From Chryseobacterium suipulveris (lineage in GTDB: Bacteria; Bacteroidota; Bacteroidia; Flavobacteriales; Weeksellaceae), in contig NZ_CP094532.1 in NCBI RefSeq assembly GCF_022811685.1, positions 2,770,501-2,834,500 on the forward strand: a stretch of 64,000 bases of DNA. Direction: 5' to 3'. Under the pieces are notes generated by a model. The model saw only the letters and a list, made by a program, of their open reading frames with translations. It was not told the DNA's origin and ran no database searches. Numbering within the stretch: position 1 is the first letter of the stretch; each line of letters starts with the position of its first letter. Positions 7,723 through 17,162 of the stretch are shown here, piece after piece. Made by a program: the position numbers and the translations under genes.

Positions 7723-8499
7723 TTGCATCCTCAAAAACAGAAAGTGCCCGAATCTATTATCAAAATCCAAAACCTTTACAAGAAGTACAAAAACGCAGAT
7801 GATTTTTCTGTGAACAATATTTCTTTAAATATCGAGGAAAACGAGATTTTCGGAATCCTCGGTCCCAACGGCGCAGGAAAAACCACGCTGATTTCGATGC
7901 TTTGCGGATTGCTAAAACCCACTGCAGGAACCTACACCATCAACAGTCTTTCCCCTAAAAATAACAGAACGAAAATCCAGCGACAAATCGGAATTGTTCC
8001 GCAGGAATATGCGCTTTATCCAACTTTAACCGCTAGAGAAAACCTTATGTTCTTCGGAAGTTTGTATGGTTTAAAACATAAAGTTTTGCATTCCAAAATC
8101 GAAAATGCACTTCAACGTGTCGGATTGGAAAATTTCGCCAACAGAAAAATCGACAATTTTTCCGGAGGAATGAAGCGACGCTGCAACCTTATCGCAGGAA
8201 TTATGCACGAACCGAAAGTTCTGTTTCTCGACGAACCTACCGTCGGCGTCGATGTGCAGTCGCGAAACGTAATCATCGAATATTTGCAGGAGCTTAATAA
8301 AAATGGTACTACGATCATCTACACTTCTCACCATTTGCAGGAAGCAGAGGAGTTCTGCACCAAAATCGCCATCATCGACCACGGAAGAATCTACGCCATC
8401 GGAAGTCCAAAAGAACTGATCGCGCAAACCGAAAACGCCAAGAATTTAGAAGACGTTTTCATTGCATTAACTGGTAAAGAATTACGGGATGCTGTATAA
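7723..8499 (+). CDS. ABC-2 type exporter, ATP-binding subunit
   Basis: Complete nucleotide-binding domain: Walker A GPNGAGKTT (residues 47-55), signature FSGGMKRR, Walker B VLFLDEPTVGVD and H-loop TSHH. The start is TTG 7723 or GTG 7744; there is no ATG in front of the first strand. The stop overlaps the permease gene by 11 bases, so the two form one transporter. ABC-2 exporters of this kind move lipids, polysaccharide precursors or drugs. In this cluster it may export pigment or a pigment intermediate. The toxin-antitoxin cassette separates it from the upstream genes. Confidence 0.9.
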   Translation: MHPQKQKVPESIIKIQNLYKKYKNADDFSVNNISLNIEENEIFGILGPNGAGKTTLISMLCGLLKPTAGTYTINSLSPKNNRTKIQRQIGIVPQEYALYPTLTARENLMFFGSLYGLKHKVLHSKIENALQRVGLENFANRKIDNFSGGMKRRCNLIAGIMHEPKVLFLDEPTVGVDVQSRNVIIEYLQELNKNGTTIIYTSHHLQEAEEFCTKIAIIDHGRIYAIGSPKELIAQTENAKNLEDVFIALTGKELRDAV

Positions 8500-9763
8500 A
8501 CTTTGGCGCGCAATATGGAAGGAAATCCTTTTGCTGAAAAGGGATATCGGCGGAATCGTGATTATTTTCGTGATGCCGCTCGTTCTCATCATCACCATTA
8601 CGCTGATTCAGGATTCATCGTTCAAATCGCTGGAAGGTTCGAAAATGCCGATGATTCTTGTGGACAACGACAAAGGAGAAATTTCCCAAACCATTATTAA
8701 TGAATTGAAGGCGGGGAAAACTTTCGAAATCGTCTCGAAAAACTATGATGAAAATACTGCCAAAAAAGCAGTGTACAACGGCGAATATCAACTGGCAATC
8801 GTGATCCCGAAAGATTTATCGAATGATCTGAATGCGCACATCAACCAAAAAGTTGAGGAAATCGTGAGTCAGTTTGGTGCGGAAGTTCAGCAAAACACTT
8901 CTTTACAGCAAATCAAGATTCCCGAAAACAAAGAAATCCATCTCTATTTCGATCCCGCGACAAACCCAGGTTTCAAAAGCGGAATCATCAATACGGTGGA
9001 TAAAATGATCTTTAAGATCGAGAACAAAAAAATCTACAAAGCGTTTCAGGAGCAGCTCGGAACGGGGGAAGATCTCGACAACAGCAAGAATTTCATCACT
9101 TACAAAGAAGTCACTCCTAAAGCTGAAGACAACTTCATTCTCCCCAATTCTGTGCAGCACAATGTTCCAGCGTGGGCTTTGTTTGCGATATTTTTCATCG
9201 TGGTTCCGCTTTCCATTAACCTTGTTAAAGAAAAAAATCAGGGCACGATCATTCGGTTGAATTCTTCGCCGACTCCTTATTTCATCCATGTTTTGGGAAA
9301 AACTTTTACGTATCTTGTCATCTGCATCATTCAGTTTTTGCTGATGGTTGCGGTAGGAATTTACCTTTTTCCGTATTTTGACCTTCCTGTTTTTGAGGTA
9401 GGCGGAAAATTAGCGGCAATGCTTTTCGTGACCTTTTTTGCGGGATTAGGCGCGATCGGAATTGGTGTTTTGCTGGGAACTTTGGCAGAAACACAGGAGC
9501 AGTCAGCTCCTTTTGGCGCGACAAGTGTGGTGATTTTGGCAGCAATTGGCGGAATCTGGGTTCCCGTTTTTATGATGCCCGAATTTATGCAGCTCGTCTC
9601 TAAATTTTCGCCGATGAATTGGGGATTAAATGCGTATTATGACATCATCCTCAGAAATAGCGGAATACAGGGCGTTCTGAAATATTGCGGAATGTTGTTT
9701 TTGTTTTATTTGGTGATGGTTTCCATTGCGTTGATTTATGAAAAAAGAAAAAATGCATCCTGA
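8489..9763 (+). CDS. ABC-2 type exporter, permease subunit
   Basis: One N-terminal membrane helix (GGIVIIFVMPLVLIITITLI, about residues 21-40) is followed by a ~190-residue extracytoplasmic domain and about five C-terminal helices (residues 230-420), the YhgE/ABC-2 layout. It overlaps the ATPase gene upstream and the thioesterase gene downstream (25 bases), showing tight coupling in the operon. The substrate is not evident from sequence; cluster context suggests the flexirubin or its precursors. Confidence 0.88.
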   Translation: MLYKLWRAIWKEILLLKRDIGGIVIIFVMPLVLIITITLIQDSSFKSLEGSKMPMILVDNDKGEISQTIINELKAGKTFEIVSKNYDENTAKKAVYNGEYQLAIVIPKDLSNDLNAHINQKVEEIVSQFGAEVQQNTSLQQIKIPENKEIHLYFDPATNPGFKSGIINTVDKMIFKIENKKIYKAFQEQLGTGEDLDNSKNFITYKEVTPKAEDNFILPNSVQHNVPAWALFAIFFIVVPLSINLVKEKNQGTIIRLNSSPTPYFIHVLGKTFTYLVICIIQFLLMVAVGIYLFPYFDLPVFEVGGKLAAMLFVTFFAGLGAIGIGVLLGTLAETQEQSAPFGATSVVILAAIGGIWVPVFMMPEFMQLVSKFSPMNWGLNAYYDIILRNSGIQGVLKYCGMLFLFYLVMVSIALIYEKRKNAS

Positions 9764-10178
9764 TAAAGAACTGAAATTTTCTGAAACAGTGCGCGTTCGT
9801 TTCAACGAGACCGATCCGCTCGGAATTGTGTGGCACGGTCACTATATCGTGTATTTCGAGGACGGCAGAGAAGCGTTCGGAAGACATTTCGGACTTTCTT
9901 ACCTCGACATTCAGCGGAACGGATTTGTAACCCCGATTGTGAAAAGTACCTGCGAACATTTTCTTCCGTTAAAATATGGCGAGACTTTCAGGATTGAAAC
10001 GACTTTCGTGAATTCTATTTCAGCCAAAATGATTTTCAGATATGAACTTTTCAATGAAGCTAATCAATTGGTTTGTTCAGGCGAAACAGTTCAGGTTTTC
10101 TTGGATAATGAGGGAAATCTACAATTATATAATCCAGAATTTTTCCAGAAATGGAAGGAGAAAATGGGAATTTCGTAG
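9738..10178 (+). CDS. Acyl-CoA/acyl-ACP thioesterase, 4-hydroxybenzoyl-CoA thioesterase type
   Basis: A 146-aa single hotdog domain with the YbgC/4HBT motif FNETDPLGIVWHGHYIVYFE (residues 22-41). Asp26 is the expected catalytic acid and His33 the conserved neighbour. It may hydrolyse thioesters of aromatic or polyene acyl intermediates or clear stalled chains from ACP. The start MKKEKMHPD lies inside the permease 3' end; a later Met at residue 6 is also possible. Its place among ketosynthase genes supports a role in the aryl polyene arm. Confidence 0.85.
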   Translation: MKKEKMHPDKELKFSETVRVRFNETDPLGIVWHGHYIVYFEDGREAFGRHFGLSYLDIQRNGFVTPIVKSTCEHFLPLKYGETFRIETTFVNSISAKMIFRYELFNEANQLVCSGETVQVFLDNEGNLQLYNPEFFQKWKEKMGIS

Positions 10179-10225
10179 AGACAAATCGTGATTTGTTTGA
10201 AACGTAAGGTTTTCAGAAAAATAAA

Positions 10226-11359
10226 ATGAGTCAGAAAAAAGTTTACATCACCGATTCCAACTGCATCACTCCGTTAGGATTCGATGTGGGAAGTAATTTC
10301 GATGCTTTGTTAAATGGTGAATCTGGAATTCGGAAACATCACCTATTTGAAAATCAAAATCCTTTTTTTGCTTCGGTCATTAATGATGAAACTTTAAACC
10401 AAAAATTCATCCAAGAATTTGAAGATCAGGAGTTCACCCGGCTCGAAAAAATGCTGCTTCTTTCACTGAATGCTTTAGTGCAGAACCACGAAATCACCGA
10501 AAAAACCGCTTTCATTCTATCGACGACAAAAGGTAATATTTCCGCGCTGCAAAACCAGAAGCAATTACCGGAAAGCGTTTACCTCTCCAATTTAGCCAAG
10601 AAAATTGCTGACTTTTTTGCATTTAAGAGCAAACCCATTATCGTTTCAAATGCCTGTGTTTCGGGAGTTTTGGCAGTTTCTGTGGCAAAGAACCTTATCC
10701 GTTCTGGGAAATTTGAGAACGCGTTTGTCGCAGCTGCAGACGAAGTTTCTGAGTTTGTGGTTTCGGGCTTTAATTCGTTTCAGGCAATGAGTGCGAATCC
10801 CTGCAAACCTTATGATGAAAGCAGAGACGGAATCACGCTCGGTGAAGCTGCTGCAGCGGTTTTTATCACTTCCGAACTTTCTCAAAACGAAAAATTTAGT
10901 TTTGAAATTCTGGGCGATTCTTCCATTAACGACGCGAATCATATTTCGGGACCATCAAGAACTGGAGAAGGACTTTTTCAAAGTATTTCCAATGCGGTGA
11001 AGGAGGCAAAAATTCTTCCCGAAGAAATCGACTTTATTTCCGCGCATGGAACCGCAACCATTTACAACGACGAAATGGAAGCATTTGCGTTGAACAGAAT
11101 TGGGCTTCAGCACGTTCCACTCAACAGTTTAAAAGGATTTTACGGACATTGTCTCGGTGTATCCGGACTTTTGGAAACGGTGATTTCGATGGAAAGTGCT
11201 TTGAGAAATACGCTGATAAAATCCGTCAATTTCGAAAAGTTGGGAACTACTCAGGAAATCAATGTCATTAATGAAAACCAATCCGCAGAAATCAAGACCA
11301 TTCTGAAGACTGCTTCTGGTTTTGGTGGGTGTAATTCTGCAGTGATTTTGAGAAGGTGA
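10226..11359 (+). CDS. Beta-ketoacyl-ACP synthase (KAS I/II family)
   Basis: A 377-aa ketosynthase with a complete Cys-His-His triad: Cys144 in SNACVSG, His274 in SAHGTAT and His308 in FYGHCLG. It should perform decarboxylative Claisen condensation on an ACP-bound chain. It is shorter than FabF, with a reduced N-terminal region. It opens a run of ketosynthase-type genes (this one, 11509, 12329, 13525) around an ACP, as in aryl polyene clusters. A 137-base gap follows in which I see no gene. Confidence 0.9.
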   Translation: MSQKKVYITDSNCITPLGFDVGSNFDALLNGESGIRKHHLFENQNPFFASVINDETLNQKFIQEFEDQEFTRLEKMLLLSLNALVQNHEITEKTAFILSTTKGNISALQNQKQLPESVYLSNLAKKIADFFAFKSKPIIVSNACVSGVLAVSVAKNLIRSGKFENAFVAAADEVSEFVVSGFNSFQAMSANPCKPYDESRDGITLGEAAAAVFITSELSQNEKFSFEILGDSSINDANHISGPSRTGEGLFQSISNAVKEAKILPEEIDFISAHGTATIYNDEMEAFALNRIGLQHVPLNSLKGFYGHCLGVSGLLETVISMESALRNTLIKSVNFEKLGTTQEINVINENQSAEIKTILKTASGFGGCNSAVILRR

Positions 11360-11508
11360 ATTAAGTGAAAATTCAGTTAGTTCCATTTTGGAACATACTG
11401 CATCAGACGGAAAAAAATGAAACAAAACTCAAAAAATAATCTCAGATTTTGATAAGGAAGTAGAAAAATTAAACCAGAGCCGATCCAATAAAAATCGTGA
11501 CAAATAAG

Positions 11509-12051
11509 ATGAAAACCGAAAAAACCTGCATCATCGAAAATTCAAAAATAATTCTGGACAACGAAATTATTTTTGAGAACCAATCCGATTCTTTTCCGGA
11601 ATTTGCGAAATCGGCGTACAAACATTTCGATGTCAATTATCCGAAATTCCATAAAATGGACGAGTTGAGCAAACTCGCTTTTCTGGGTGCAGAAATCATT
11701 CTCAAAAATGAAGAAAACAAAGACACCGCGCTGGTTTTCGCCAACCGATCTTCGAGTTTGGACACCGATTTCAAGTACCAGCAAACCATCAATTCGGCGG
11801 AGGAATATTTCCCAAGTCCCGCTGTTTTCGTCTATACGCTTCCCAACATCTGCATCGGCGAAATCGCCATCAAACATCAGCTGCAAACGGAAAATGTCTT
11901 TTTTGTTTTGGATGAATTCGATGAGGATTTTGTCAACAGTTACGCCGAACAGATTTTGGTTTCGCAAAAAGCGGAAAAAGTTTTGTGCGGTTGGGTGGAA
12001 TTGTTCCAAAATAGTTACAAAGGATTTGTATATTTGCTATCTTTAACATAA
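11509..12051 (+). CDS. Half-size ketosynthase-like protein without active-site Cys
   Basis: I start at ATG 11509 rather than GTG 11497. The 180-aa protein resembles only the N-terminal half of a ketosynthase: [24 protein letters not shown] and [10 protein letters not shown] parallel the region before the nucleophile in the neighbouring KS proteins. The segment aligned with TACSS reads [10 protein letters not shown], so there is no nucleophilic Cys, and both His regions are absent. It is not a simple truncation relic, because the frame is clean and a coupled ACP gene follows 16 bases later. It may be a structural or chain-length partner of a full KS. Confidence 0.75.
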   Translation: MKTEKTCIIENSKIILDNEIIFENQSDSFPEFAKSAYKHFDVNYPKFHKMDELSKLAFLGAEIILKNEENKDTALVFANRSSSLDTDFKYQQTINSAEEYFPSPAVFVYTLPNICIGEIAIKHQLQTENVFFVLDEFDEDFVNSYAEQILVSQKAEKVLCGWVELFQNSYKGFVYLLSLT

Positions 12052-12067
12052 AATACTTTTGAAATTC

Positions 12068-12325
12068 ATGGACAATCTTAAAGAAGAATTAAAACATAAA
12101 ATCATCGAAGTACTCAATCTGGAAGATGTTTCCGCGGACGAAATTAAAACCGACGCACCACTTTTCGGCGGCGGTTTAGGTCTGGATTCTATCGATGCTT
12201 TGGAACTTATTGTACTTTTGGACAAGGAATACGGCATTAAACTTTCTGACCCTAAAAAGGGAAAAGAGATTTTCGAATCGATCGACACGATGGCAAAATT
12301 TATCGAGGAAAACCGCACAAAATAA
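12068..12325 (+). CDS. Acyl carrier protein
   Basis: An 85-aa acidic four-helix ACP starting at ATG 12068. The phosphopantetheine attachment site is Ser41 in LGLDSIDALEL. The GGGLGLDSIDALE surroundings resemble ACPs of aryl polyene systems (ApeE/F type) rather than housekeeping AcpP. It lies three bases before the next ketosynthase and should carry the growing aryl polyene chain. A second ACP is encoded at 23259-23519. Confidence 0.93.
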   Translation: MDNLKEELKHKIIEVLNLEDVSADEIKTDAPLFGGGLGLDSIDALELIVLLDKEYGIKLSDPKKGKEIFESIDTMAKFIEENRTK

Positions 12326-12328
12326 AGG

Positions 12329-13528
12329 ATGAGTCACCAAGTTGCCATTACCGGAATGGGCATCATTTCCTGCATCGGAAACAATGTGGAGGAAAATTTC
12401 AGCTCGCTCATCAATTCCAGACATGGCATTTCCGAGATTGAAATTCTGGAGACCAACCGTCGCGGAACTCTCAATACAGGTGAGATCAAACTCACCAACG
12501 AAGAACTCACGACAATTCTTCAAATTCCTGAAAACCATAATTTTACACGCACCACTCTACTTGGAATGGTTGCCGCAAAAGAAGCGGTAGAAAGCGCAGG
12601 AATCACCGATATCAATTCCGGAAAAACAGGATTGATTTCTTCCACAAGTGTCGGCGGAATGGACGTTACCGAAAAATACTTCTACGAATACCGCCATCTT
12701 CCCGAGAAACAGAAATTCATCCAGTCGCACGATGCAGGATATTCCTCCGAAGCAATTGCAGAGTTTTTGGGATTAAAGGGTATGGTTTCAACAATCAGTA
12801 CCGCCTGTTCATCGGCTGCAAACGCGATTATGATGGGCGCGAAACTCATCAAATCAGGTGTTCTCGACCGGGTAATTGTCGGCGGAACCGATGCACTTTC
12901 GAAATTTACCTTGAACGGTTTCAGCAGCTTGATGATTGTAACCGACACTTTTAATACTCCTTTTGACCAAAACCGAAAAGGTCTGAATCTCGGTGAAGCA
13001 GCTGCATTCCTTGTTTTGGAATCTGAGGAAAGTGTGAAAAAGTCAGGTAAGAAAGTCTTGGCGTATCTTTCAGGTTATGGCAATGCAAACGATGCGCACC
13101 ATCAAACCGCGTCATCGGAAAATGGTGAAGGTGCATTTCTCGCGATGGAAAAAGCGATGAAAATCTCAGGACTAAAAAATTCAGAAATCGACTATATCAA
13201 TGTTCACGGAACGGCGACTCCCAACAACGATTTGTCAGAAGGAATCGCGCTGCAAAGAATTTTTGGCGAGGGAAAAGTTCCCGACTTCAGTTCCACAAAA
13301 GCTTTCACGGGTCATACTTTGGCGGCAGCTGCGGCGATTGAGGCGGTGTACTCGATTTTGGCAATGCAGCACAATGTCGTTTTCCCGAACCTGAATTTCA
13401 AAACAAAAATGGAAGAATTTGATTTAGTGCCAATTACGAAAGTAAAATCGAAAGAAATCAACCATGTCTTATCGAACTCTTTCGGATTTGGCGGAAACTG
13501 TTCAACCCTAATTTTCTCGAAATCATGA
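12329..13528 (+). CDS. Beta-ketoacyl-ACP synthase, catalytic subunit of a KS/CLF-like pair
   Basis: A 399-aa FabF-like enzyme with Cys160 (STACSSAAN), His293 (NVHGTATPNND) and His329 (FTGHTLAAA) all in place. Its stop overlaps the start of the next gene, a KS homologue lacking both His residues. That pairing matches the KS/chain-length-factor heterodimer (ApeO:ApeC) of aryl polyene synthases, which repeatedly adds malonyl units. Preceded three bases upstream by the ACP. It is probably the main polyene elongase. Confidence 0.9.
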   Translation: MSHQVAITGMGIISCIGNNVEENFSSLINSRHGISEIEILETNRRGTLNTGEIKLTNEELTTILQIPENHNFTRTTLLGMVAAKEAVESAGITDINSGKTGLISSTSVGGMDVTEKYFYEYRHLPEKQKFIQSHDAGYSSEAIAEFLGLKGMVSTISTACSSAANAIMMGAKLIKSGVLDRVIVGGTDALSKFTLNGFSSLMIVTDTFNTPFDQNRKGLNLGEAAAFLVLESEESVKKSGKKVLAYLSGYGNANDAHHQTASSENGEGAFLAMEKAMKISGLKNSEIDYINVHGTATPNNDLSEGIALQRIFGEGKVPDFSSTKAFTGHTLAAAAAIEAVYSILAMQHNVVFPNLNFKTKMEEFDLVPITKVKSKEINHVLSNSFGFGGNCSTLIFSKS

Positions 13529-14586
13529 AACCCGTTTTTGTAAATAGCGCGGTGTGTATTTCGGCGCAAAATACTTTGGCGGAAGATGTTTTCGCAGAAC
13601 TGAAACTTCCTGAACGAACAAATCTTCTGAATGCGATCGAACCGTCATATAAAGAATTTATAACACCCGGACTGATTCGAAGAATGTCGAAAGTCGTGAA
13701 AATGAGTTCGGTTGCCGCACAGAAATCTTTGCAGGAAGCGGAAGTCGAAAATCCTGACGCGATCATCGTGGGAACAGGAATGGGTTGCTCCGAAGATTCA
13801 GAAAAATTCCTGAAAAATCTCATCGAAAACGGTGAAGAATTCCTGACGCCCACTTATTTCATACAGTCCACACACAACACTGTTGCTGGACAAATCGCGC
13901 TTTCGATTCCGTGTCATTCCTATAATTTCACTTATGTAAACTGCGGTTCGTCGTTTGAATTTTCACTGCTTGATGCAAAACTTCAGCTTGAAAACGGTGA
14001 AGCGCAAAACTGTCTGGTCGGCGGAACCGACGTGATTGCCGATCACACCGAAGAACTGTACGAACTCAACAAAACCATCAAAGCAAAAAACGAGATTCCC
14101 GAGAATCTTTTGGACTCAAAAACCGAAGGCGTTGTTTGGGGAAACGGTTCGGCTTTCTTCGTTCTGGAAAATGAAAAAAGTGAATCTTCGTATTCGCAAC
14201 TTGTTGATATTTCGATTGTTAATATTTTAGAAAAGAGCGAAATCAAGAATTTCATCAATGATTTTCTAACCAAAAACAATCTGGAAAATTCAGAAATCGA
14301 TGCCGTGATTTTTGGTTTCAGTGGAGATCACGACTCAGATAATTTCTATAGAGAAGCTCAGCAACTGTTTGAAAATTCTCCGCAGCTCTACTTCAAGCAT
14401 TTGTGTGGCGAATTCAATACCGCAGCTGCTTTTGCGTTTTTTATGGCGAACCAAATTCTGAAAAAACAGGAGATTCCCGAACTGATAAAAATCAATAATT
14501 TTGAGAAAAAAGAAATTCGCAACATTCTGATTTACAATAATTTTTTCGGAAAAGAACACAGTTTGGTTTTGCTGAAAAAGCCCTAA
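13525..14586 (+). CDS. Ketosynthase-like protein lacking both catalytic His, chain-length-factor type
   Basis: A 353-aa thiolase-fold protein overlapping the upstream KS by four bases (ATGA). A Cys aligns with the nucleophile (Cys140 in VNCGSSF), but the HGT motif is replaced by FGFSGDHD and the GH motif by CGEFNTAA, so decarboxylation chemistry is not expected. The fold markers FLTPTYFIQSTHNTVAGQIA and VGGTD remain. The best reading is the CLF-like partner of the enzyme at 12329-13528. Confidence 0.82.
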   Translation: MKPVFVNSAVCISAQNTLAEDVFAELKLPERTNLLNAIEPSYKEFITPGLIRRMSKVVKMSSVAAQKSLQEAEVENPDAIIVGTGMGCSEDSEKFLKNLIENGEEFLTPTYFIQSTHNTVAGQIALSIPCHSYNFTYVNCGSSFEFSLLDAKLQLENGEAQNCLVGGTDVIADHTEELYELNKTIKAKNEIPENLLDSKTEGVVWGNGSAFFVLENEKSESSYSQLVDISIVNILEKSEIKNFINDFLTKNNLENSEIDAVIFGFSGDHDSDNFYREAQQLFENSPQLYFKHLCGEFNTAAAFAFFMANQILKKQEIPELIKINNFEKKEIRNILIYNNFFGKEHSLVLLKKP

Positions 14587-14598
14587 AATCTTTGTGGG

Positions 14599-15351
14599 AT
14601 GAAACATTATTTCAACATCGGTTTCCTCATTATTCTGCTGTTGATTTTGGCCGCACTGAAAGTTGAATTCTGGATTTTCCTTATTCCTATTCTGATTTTT
14701 CTCGTGGTACTTTTCATTGGGGTTTACAATATCCGGTTCAATTATTTCCTGAAATCTTATCATCAAAATTCAACTTTAAAGGAAAAGAAAATCGCACTGA
14801 CTTTCGATGATGGACCAACCGAATTTACGCCGCACTTTTTGACATTGTTAAAAACCTTTGACCAAAAAGCCACTTTTTTCTGCATCGGGAAACAGATCGA
14901 AAAACATCCTGAAATCTTCAGACAAATCATCGAAGAAGGCCACGAAATTGGGAATCACACGTTTTCGCATTCCAACAAAACGGGGTTTCTTTCTACCCAA
15001 AATATGACTAACGAAATCCTGAGAAACGGCGAAACTATTTTCCATCAAGGAAAAATCAGAACAGATTTGTACCGACCACCTTTCGGAATCACCAATCCGA
15101 ATATTGCGAAAGCGATTAAGAAAACCGGCAAAAAATCCATCGGCTGGAATATTCGCTCGTTTGATACCGCCATTAATTCCGAAGAAAAAATCCTGAACCG
15201 AATTCTACCGAAAGTAAAACCGGGAAGCGTAATCCTGCTTCATGACACGAGCGAAAAATCTGCAAACGTGTTGGAAAAATTATTGGTATTTTTGCAGCAG
15301 AATGCTTACGAAAGTATTTCTGTAAGTGAACTTTATAATTTTAAAAAATGA
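14599..15351 (+). CDS. Membrane-anchored polysaccharide deacetylase (NodB family)
   Basis: Two N-terminal membrane helices (residues 8-42) precede a NodB domain: TFDDGP (68-73) supplies the catalytic base and metal Asp, NHTFSH (119-124) the two metal His, then YRPPFG and LLHDTS. Such hydrolases remove N-acetyl groups from peptidoglycan or polysaccharides. Family members recur in flexirubin/aryl polyene clusters, though their role there is unclear; one option is trimming cell wall or glycolipid during pigment installation. Its stop overlaps the LolA-like gene start by four bases. Confidence 0.88.
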   Translation: MKHYFNIGFLIILLLILAALKVEFWIFLIPILIFLVVLFIGVYNIRFNYFLKSYHQNSTLKEKKIALTFDDGPTEFTPHFLTLLKTFDQKATFFCIGKQIEKHPEIFRQIIEEGHEIGNHTFSHSNKTGFLSTQNMTNEILRNGETIFHQGKIRTDLYRPPFGITNPNIAKAIKKTGKKSIGWNIRSFDTAINSEEKILNRILPKVKPGSVILLHDTSEKSANVLEKLLVFLQQNAYESISVSELYNFKK

Positions 15352-15968
15352 AAAAACATATAGCGGTCGTTCTTGTTTTTCTGTCGGTTTTCGGATTCTC
15401 GCAAACCAAAATGAGCGATGCGGAAGTGAAAAGTTTTGTGGCAAAAGTTTCCTCAGAAAATAAAAATATGCAGTCGCTGCAAAGTGATTTTGTGCAGACC
15501 AAAAAAATGGATTTCCTAAACAAAGACATCGTCACCTCTGGAAAAATGGCGCTGAAAACACCGAACCAACTCAGCTGGAAATATACCAAACCGTACCAGT
15601 ACAGCGTGGTTTTCCAGAATAATAAAATCTACATCAACGATCAGGGAAAAAAATCTTCGGTCGATGCAAAAAGCAAGATGTTTGAAAAAATCAACAAACT
15701 GATTGTGGGAACTTCTGGCGGAAATCTTTTCAATGACCCCGAATTTACGGTACAATATTTCAAAAACGGCTCCAACAAAATTGCACGTTTTACCCCGAAA
15801 TCGGCACAGCTTCTGCGATACATAAAACAGGTGGATCTGACTTTTGCCGAAAACCAAACCACCGTTTCGCAAGTCAATATGTTGGAAGCTTCAGGCGACA
15901 CGACGACGATCACCTTCAAAAATACCAAGATCAATGCGGCAATTCCTGCGGAAGCTTTTTCTCTTTAG
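15348..15968 (+). CDS. LolA-like outer membrane lipoprotein carrier protein
   Basis: A Sec signal peptide (first ~19 residues, MKKHIAVVLVFLSVFGFSQ) is followed by a LolA-type half-barrel: MQSLQSDFVQTK, SGKMALKTPNQLSWKY, and hydrophobic strands. LolA shuttles lipoproteins across the periplasm. LolA paralogues in aryl polyene clusters are thought to ferry the hydrophobic pigment lipid to the outer membrane with the MMPL exporter. It overlaps the genes on both sides and is likely the cluster-specific paralogue rather than the housekeeping LolA. Confidence 0.88.
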   Translation: MKKHIAVVLVFLSVFGFSQTKMSDAEVKSFVAKVSSENKNMQSLQSDFVQTKKMDFLNKDIVTSGKMALKTPNQLSWKYTKPYQYSVVFQNNKIYINDQGKKSSVDAKSKMFEKINKLIVGTSGGNLFNDPEFTVQYFKNGSNKIARFTPKSAQLLRYIKQVDLTFAENQTTVSQVNMLEASGDTTTITFKNTKINAAIPAEAFSL

Positions 15969-16575
15969 CATCGGTTTTCTGGTTTTTCAAAGCTGTAAAA
16001 GTTTCAAAACCGAAAATTTGGGAACCGGCGAGAACCATTCGCAAATCATTGACAATCTTTATTTTAGCTCAAAGAACACCGATTATATTTACAAATCTCA
16101 GGTTGATATTTACGATAATCAATTGAGCGGAATATTGATCATTAAAAAAATTAATGACGATTTTCACCGAGTTGTTCTGACTTCGGATTTCGGGAACAAA
16201 CTCTTCGATTTCGAAATCTCGCAAAAGGACTTCAAGCTGAACTACATCATTCCCGATATGGACAAAGGAATGGTGAAACGCTTTCTGGAAAAGGATTTCA
16301 GAATTATGTTGAGAGAAAAGTTTACTTCGGACAAAATGTTTACCAATGAACAGTTTATAATTTATCAGTCAGAAGAAAACAAGGAAAATTACTTTCTCTA
16401 TTTCGATAAAGCTAATGAACTGCTCACAAAAATCATCTACACCGAGCACGGCCGCGAGAAAATTAATTTCAGTTTTGAAGCGAAAAAAAGTATCTTCGCA
16501 GACGAAATTGAGATCGCGCATAAGGATTTCAAAATCAACATCAAACTCAATCAGATAACAGAAAACATGCAATAA
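15934..16575 (+). CDS. Lipoprotein of the flexirubin cluster
   Basis: I place the start at ATG 15934, inside the 3' end of the LolA-like gene, because it gives a clean lipoprotein signal (RKLFLFSIGFLVFQSC with lipobox Cys about residue 20). The longer frame from 15844 only adds shadow sequence. The mature part (about 190 aa) alternates hydrophobic and charged residues as in beta-rich LolA/LolB-like proteins (GILIIKKINDDFHRVVLTS). It may accept pigment from the LolA-like protein at the outer membrane, a LolB-like role. That is inference from order and secondary-structure pattern. Confidence 0.75.
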   Translation: MRQFLRKLFLFSIGFLVFQSCKSFKTENLGTGENHSQIIDNLYFSSKNTDYIYKSQVDIYDNQLSGILIIKKINDDFHRVVLTSDFGNKLFDFEISQKDFKLNYIIPDMDKGMVKRFLEKDFRIMLREKFTSDKMFTNEQFIIYQSEENKENYFLYFDKANELLTKIIYTEHGREKINFSFEAKKSIFADEIEIAHKDFKINIKLNQITENMQ

Positions 16576-17162
16576 TGAAAAAGTTTTATCTTTTATTTTT
16601 AGTGGTATGTGGCTTTGCAGCCAATGCACAGGTGACTTTCAACCCAGGACTTAGAGCGGGTGCCAATTTCTCGCACTATTCCGGAAGTACCGACAATTTC
16701 TTCTTTTGGGACAACTGGTATTCGTCGCCGACACCAACTTCGTTTAAAAGCCGTACCGATTTCTACGTCGGATTTCAGGGAAACATCCGCTTTACGAAAT
16801 ACTATGGACTGCAGCCGGAAATCGTGTATTCACGACAGGGAAGTAAGGTAGAATCCGAAGGAAAAAACGGAGAAATCAAAGTTTCATACCTCTCGCTTCA
16901 AATGGTGAACAAATTCTATATGGACAAGTTCAACATCCACGCAGGTCCGACCATCGATTTCGTGGTTGACAAAAATACCAATATCAACGATGGCGAAACA
17001 GACCTTGGTTTCCTTTTGGGTGTTGGTTACGACATTACGGAAAATATCGGAATCGAAGGACGCGTGAAACGTGGAATCATCCCGGTTTTCAGCTATGATG
17101 GGAACCATTCGAACGTAGTTTTCCAGGCGGGAGTTTACTACACCTTTAAGCTGAAGCAGTAA
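16575..17162 (+). CDS. Outer membrane beta-barrel protein (porin family)
   Basis: A signal peptide (FLVVCGFAANAQ) precedes an eight-strand-like barrel: GLRAGANFSHYSG, FYVGFQGNIRF, YGLQPEIVYSRQGSK, INDGETDLGFLLGVGYDI and a C-terminal strand FQAGVYYTFKLKQ. It matches the PorT/OMP_b-brl_2 style of Bacteroidetes. The start overlaps the lipoprotein stop (TAATG) and its stop overlaps the dehydratase start in the same way. It probably completes an envelope route with the exporter, LolA-like and lipoprotein genes. Confidence 0.8.
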   Translation: MKKFYLLFLVVCGFAANAQVTFNPGLRAGANFSHYSGSTDNFFFWDNWYSSPTPTSFKSRTDFYVGFQGNIRFTKYYGLQPEIVYSRQGSKVESEGKNGEIKVSYLSLQMVNKFYMDKFNIHAGPTIDFVVDKNTNINDGETDLGFLLGVGYDITENIGIEGRVKRGIIPVFSYDGNHSNVVFQAGVYYTFKLKQ

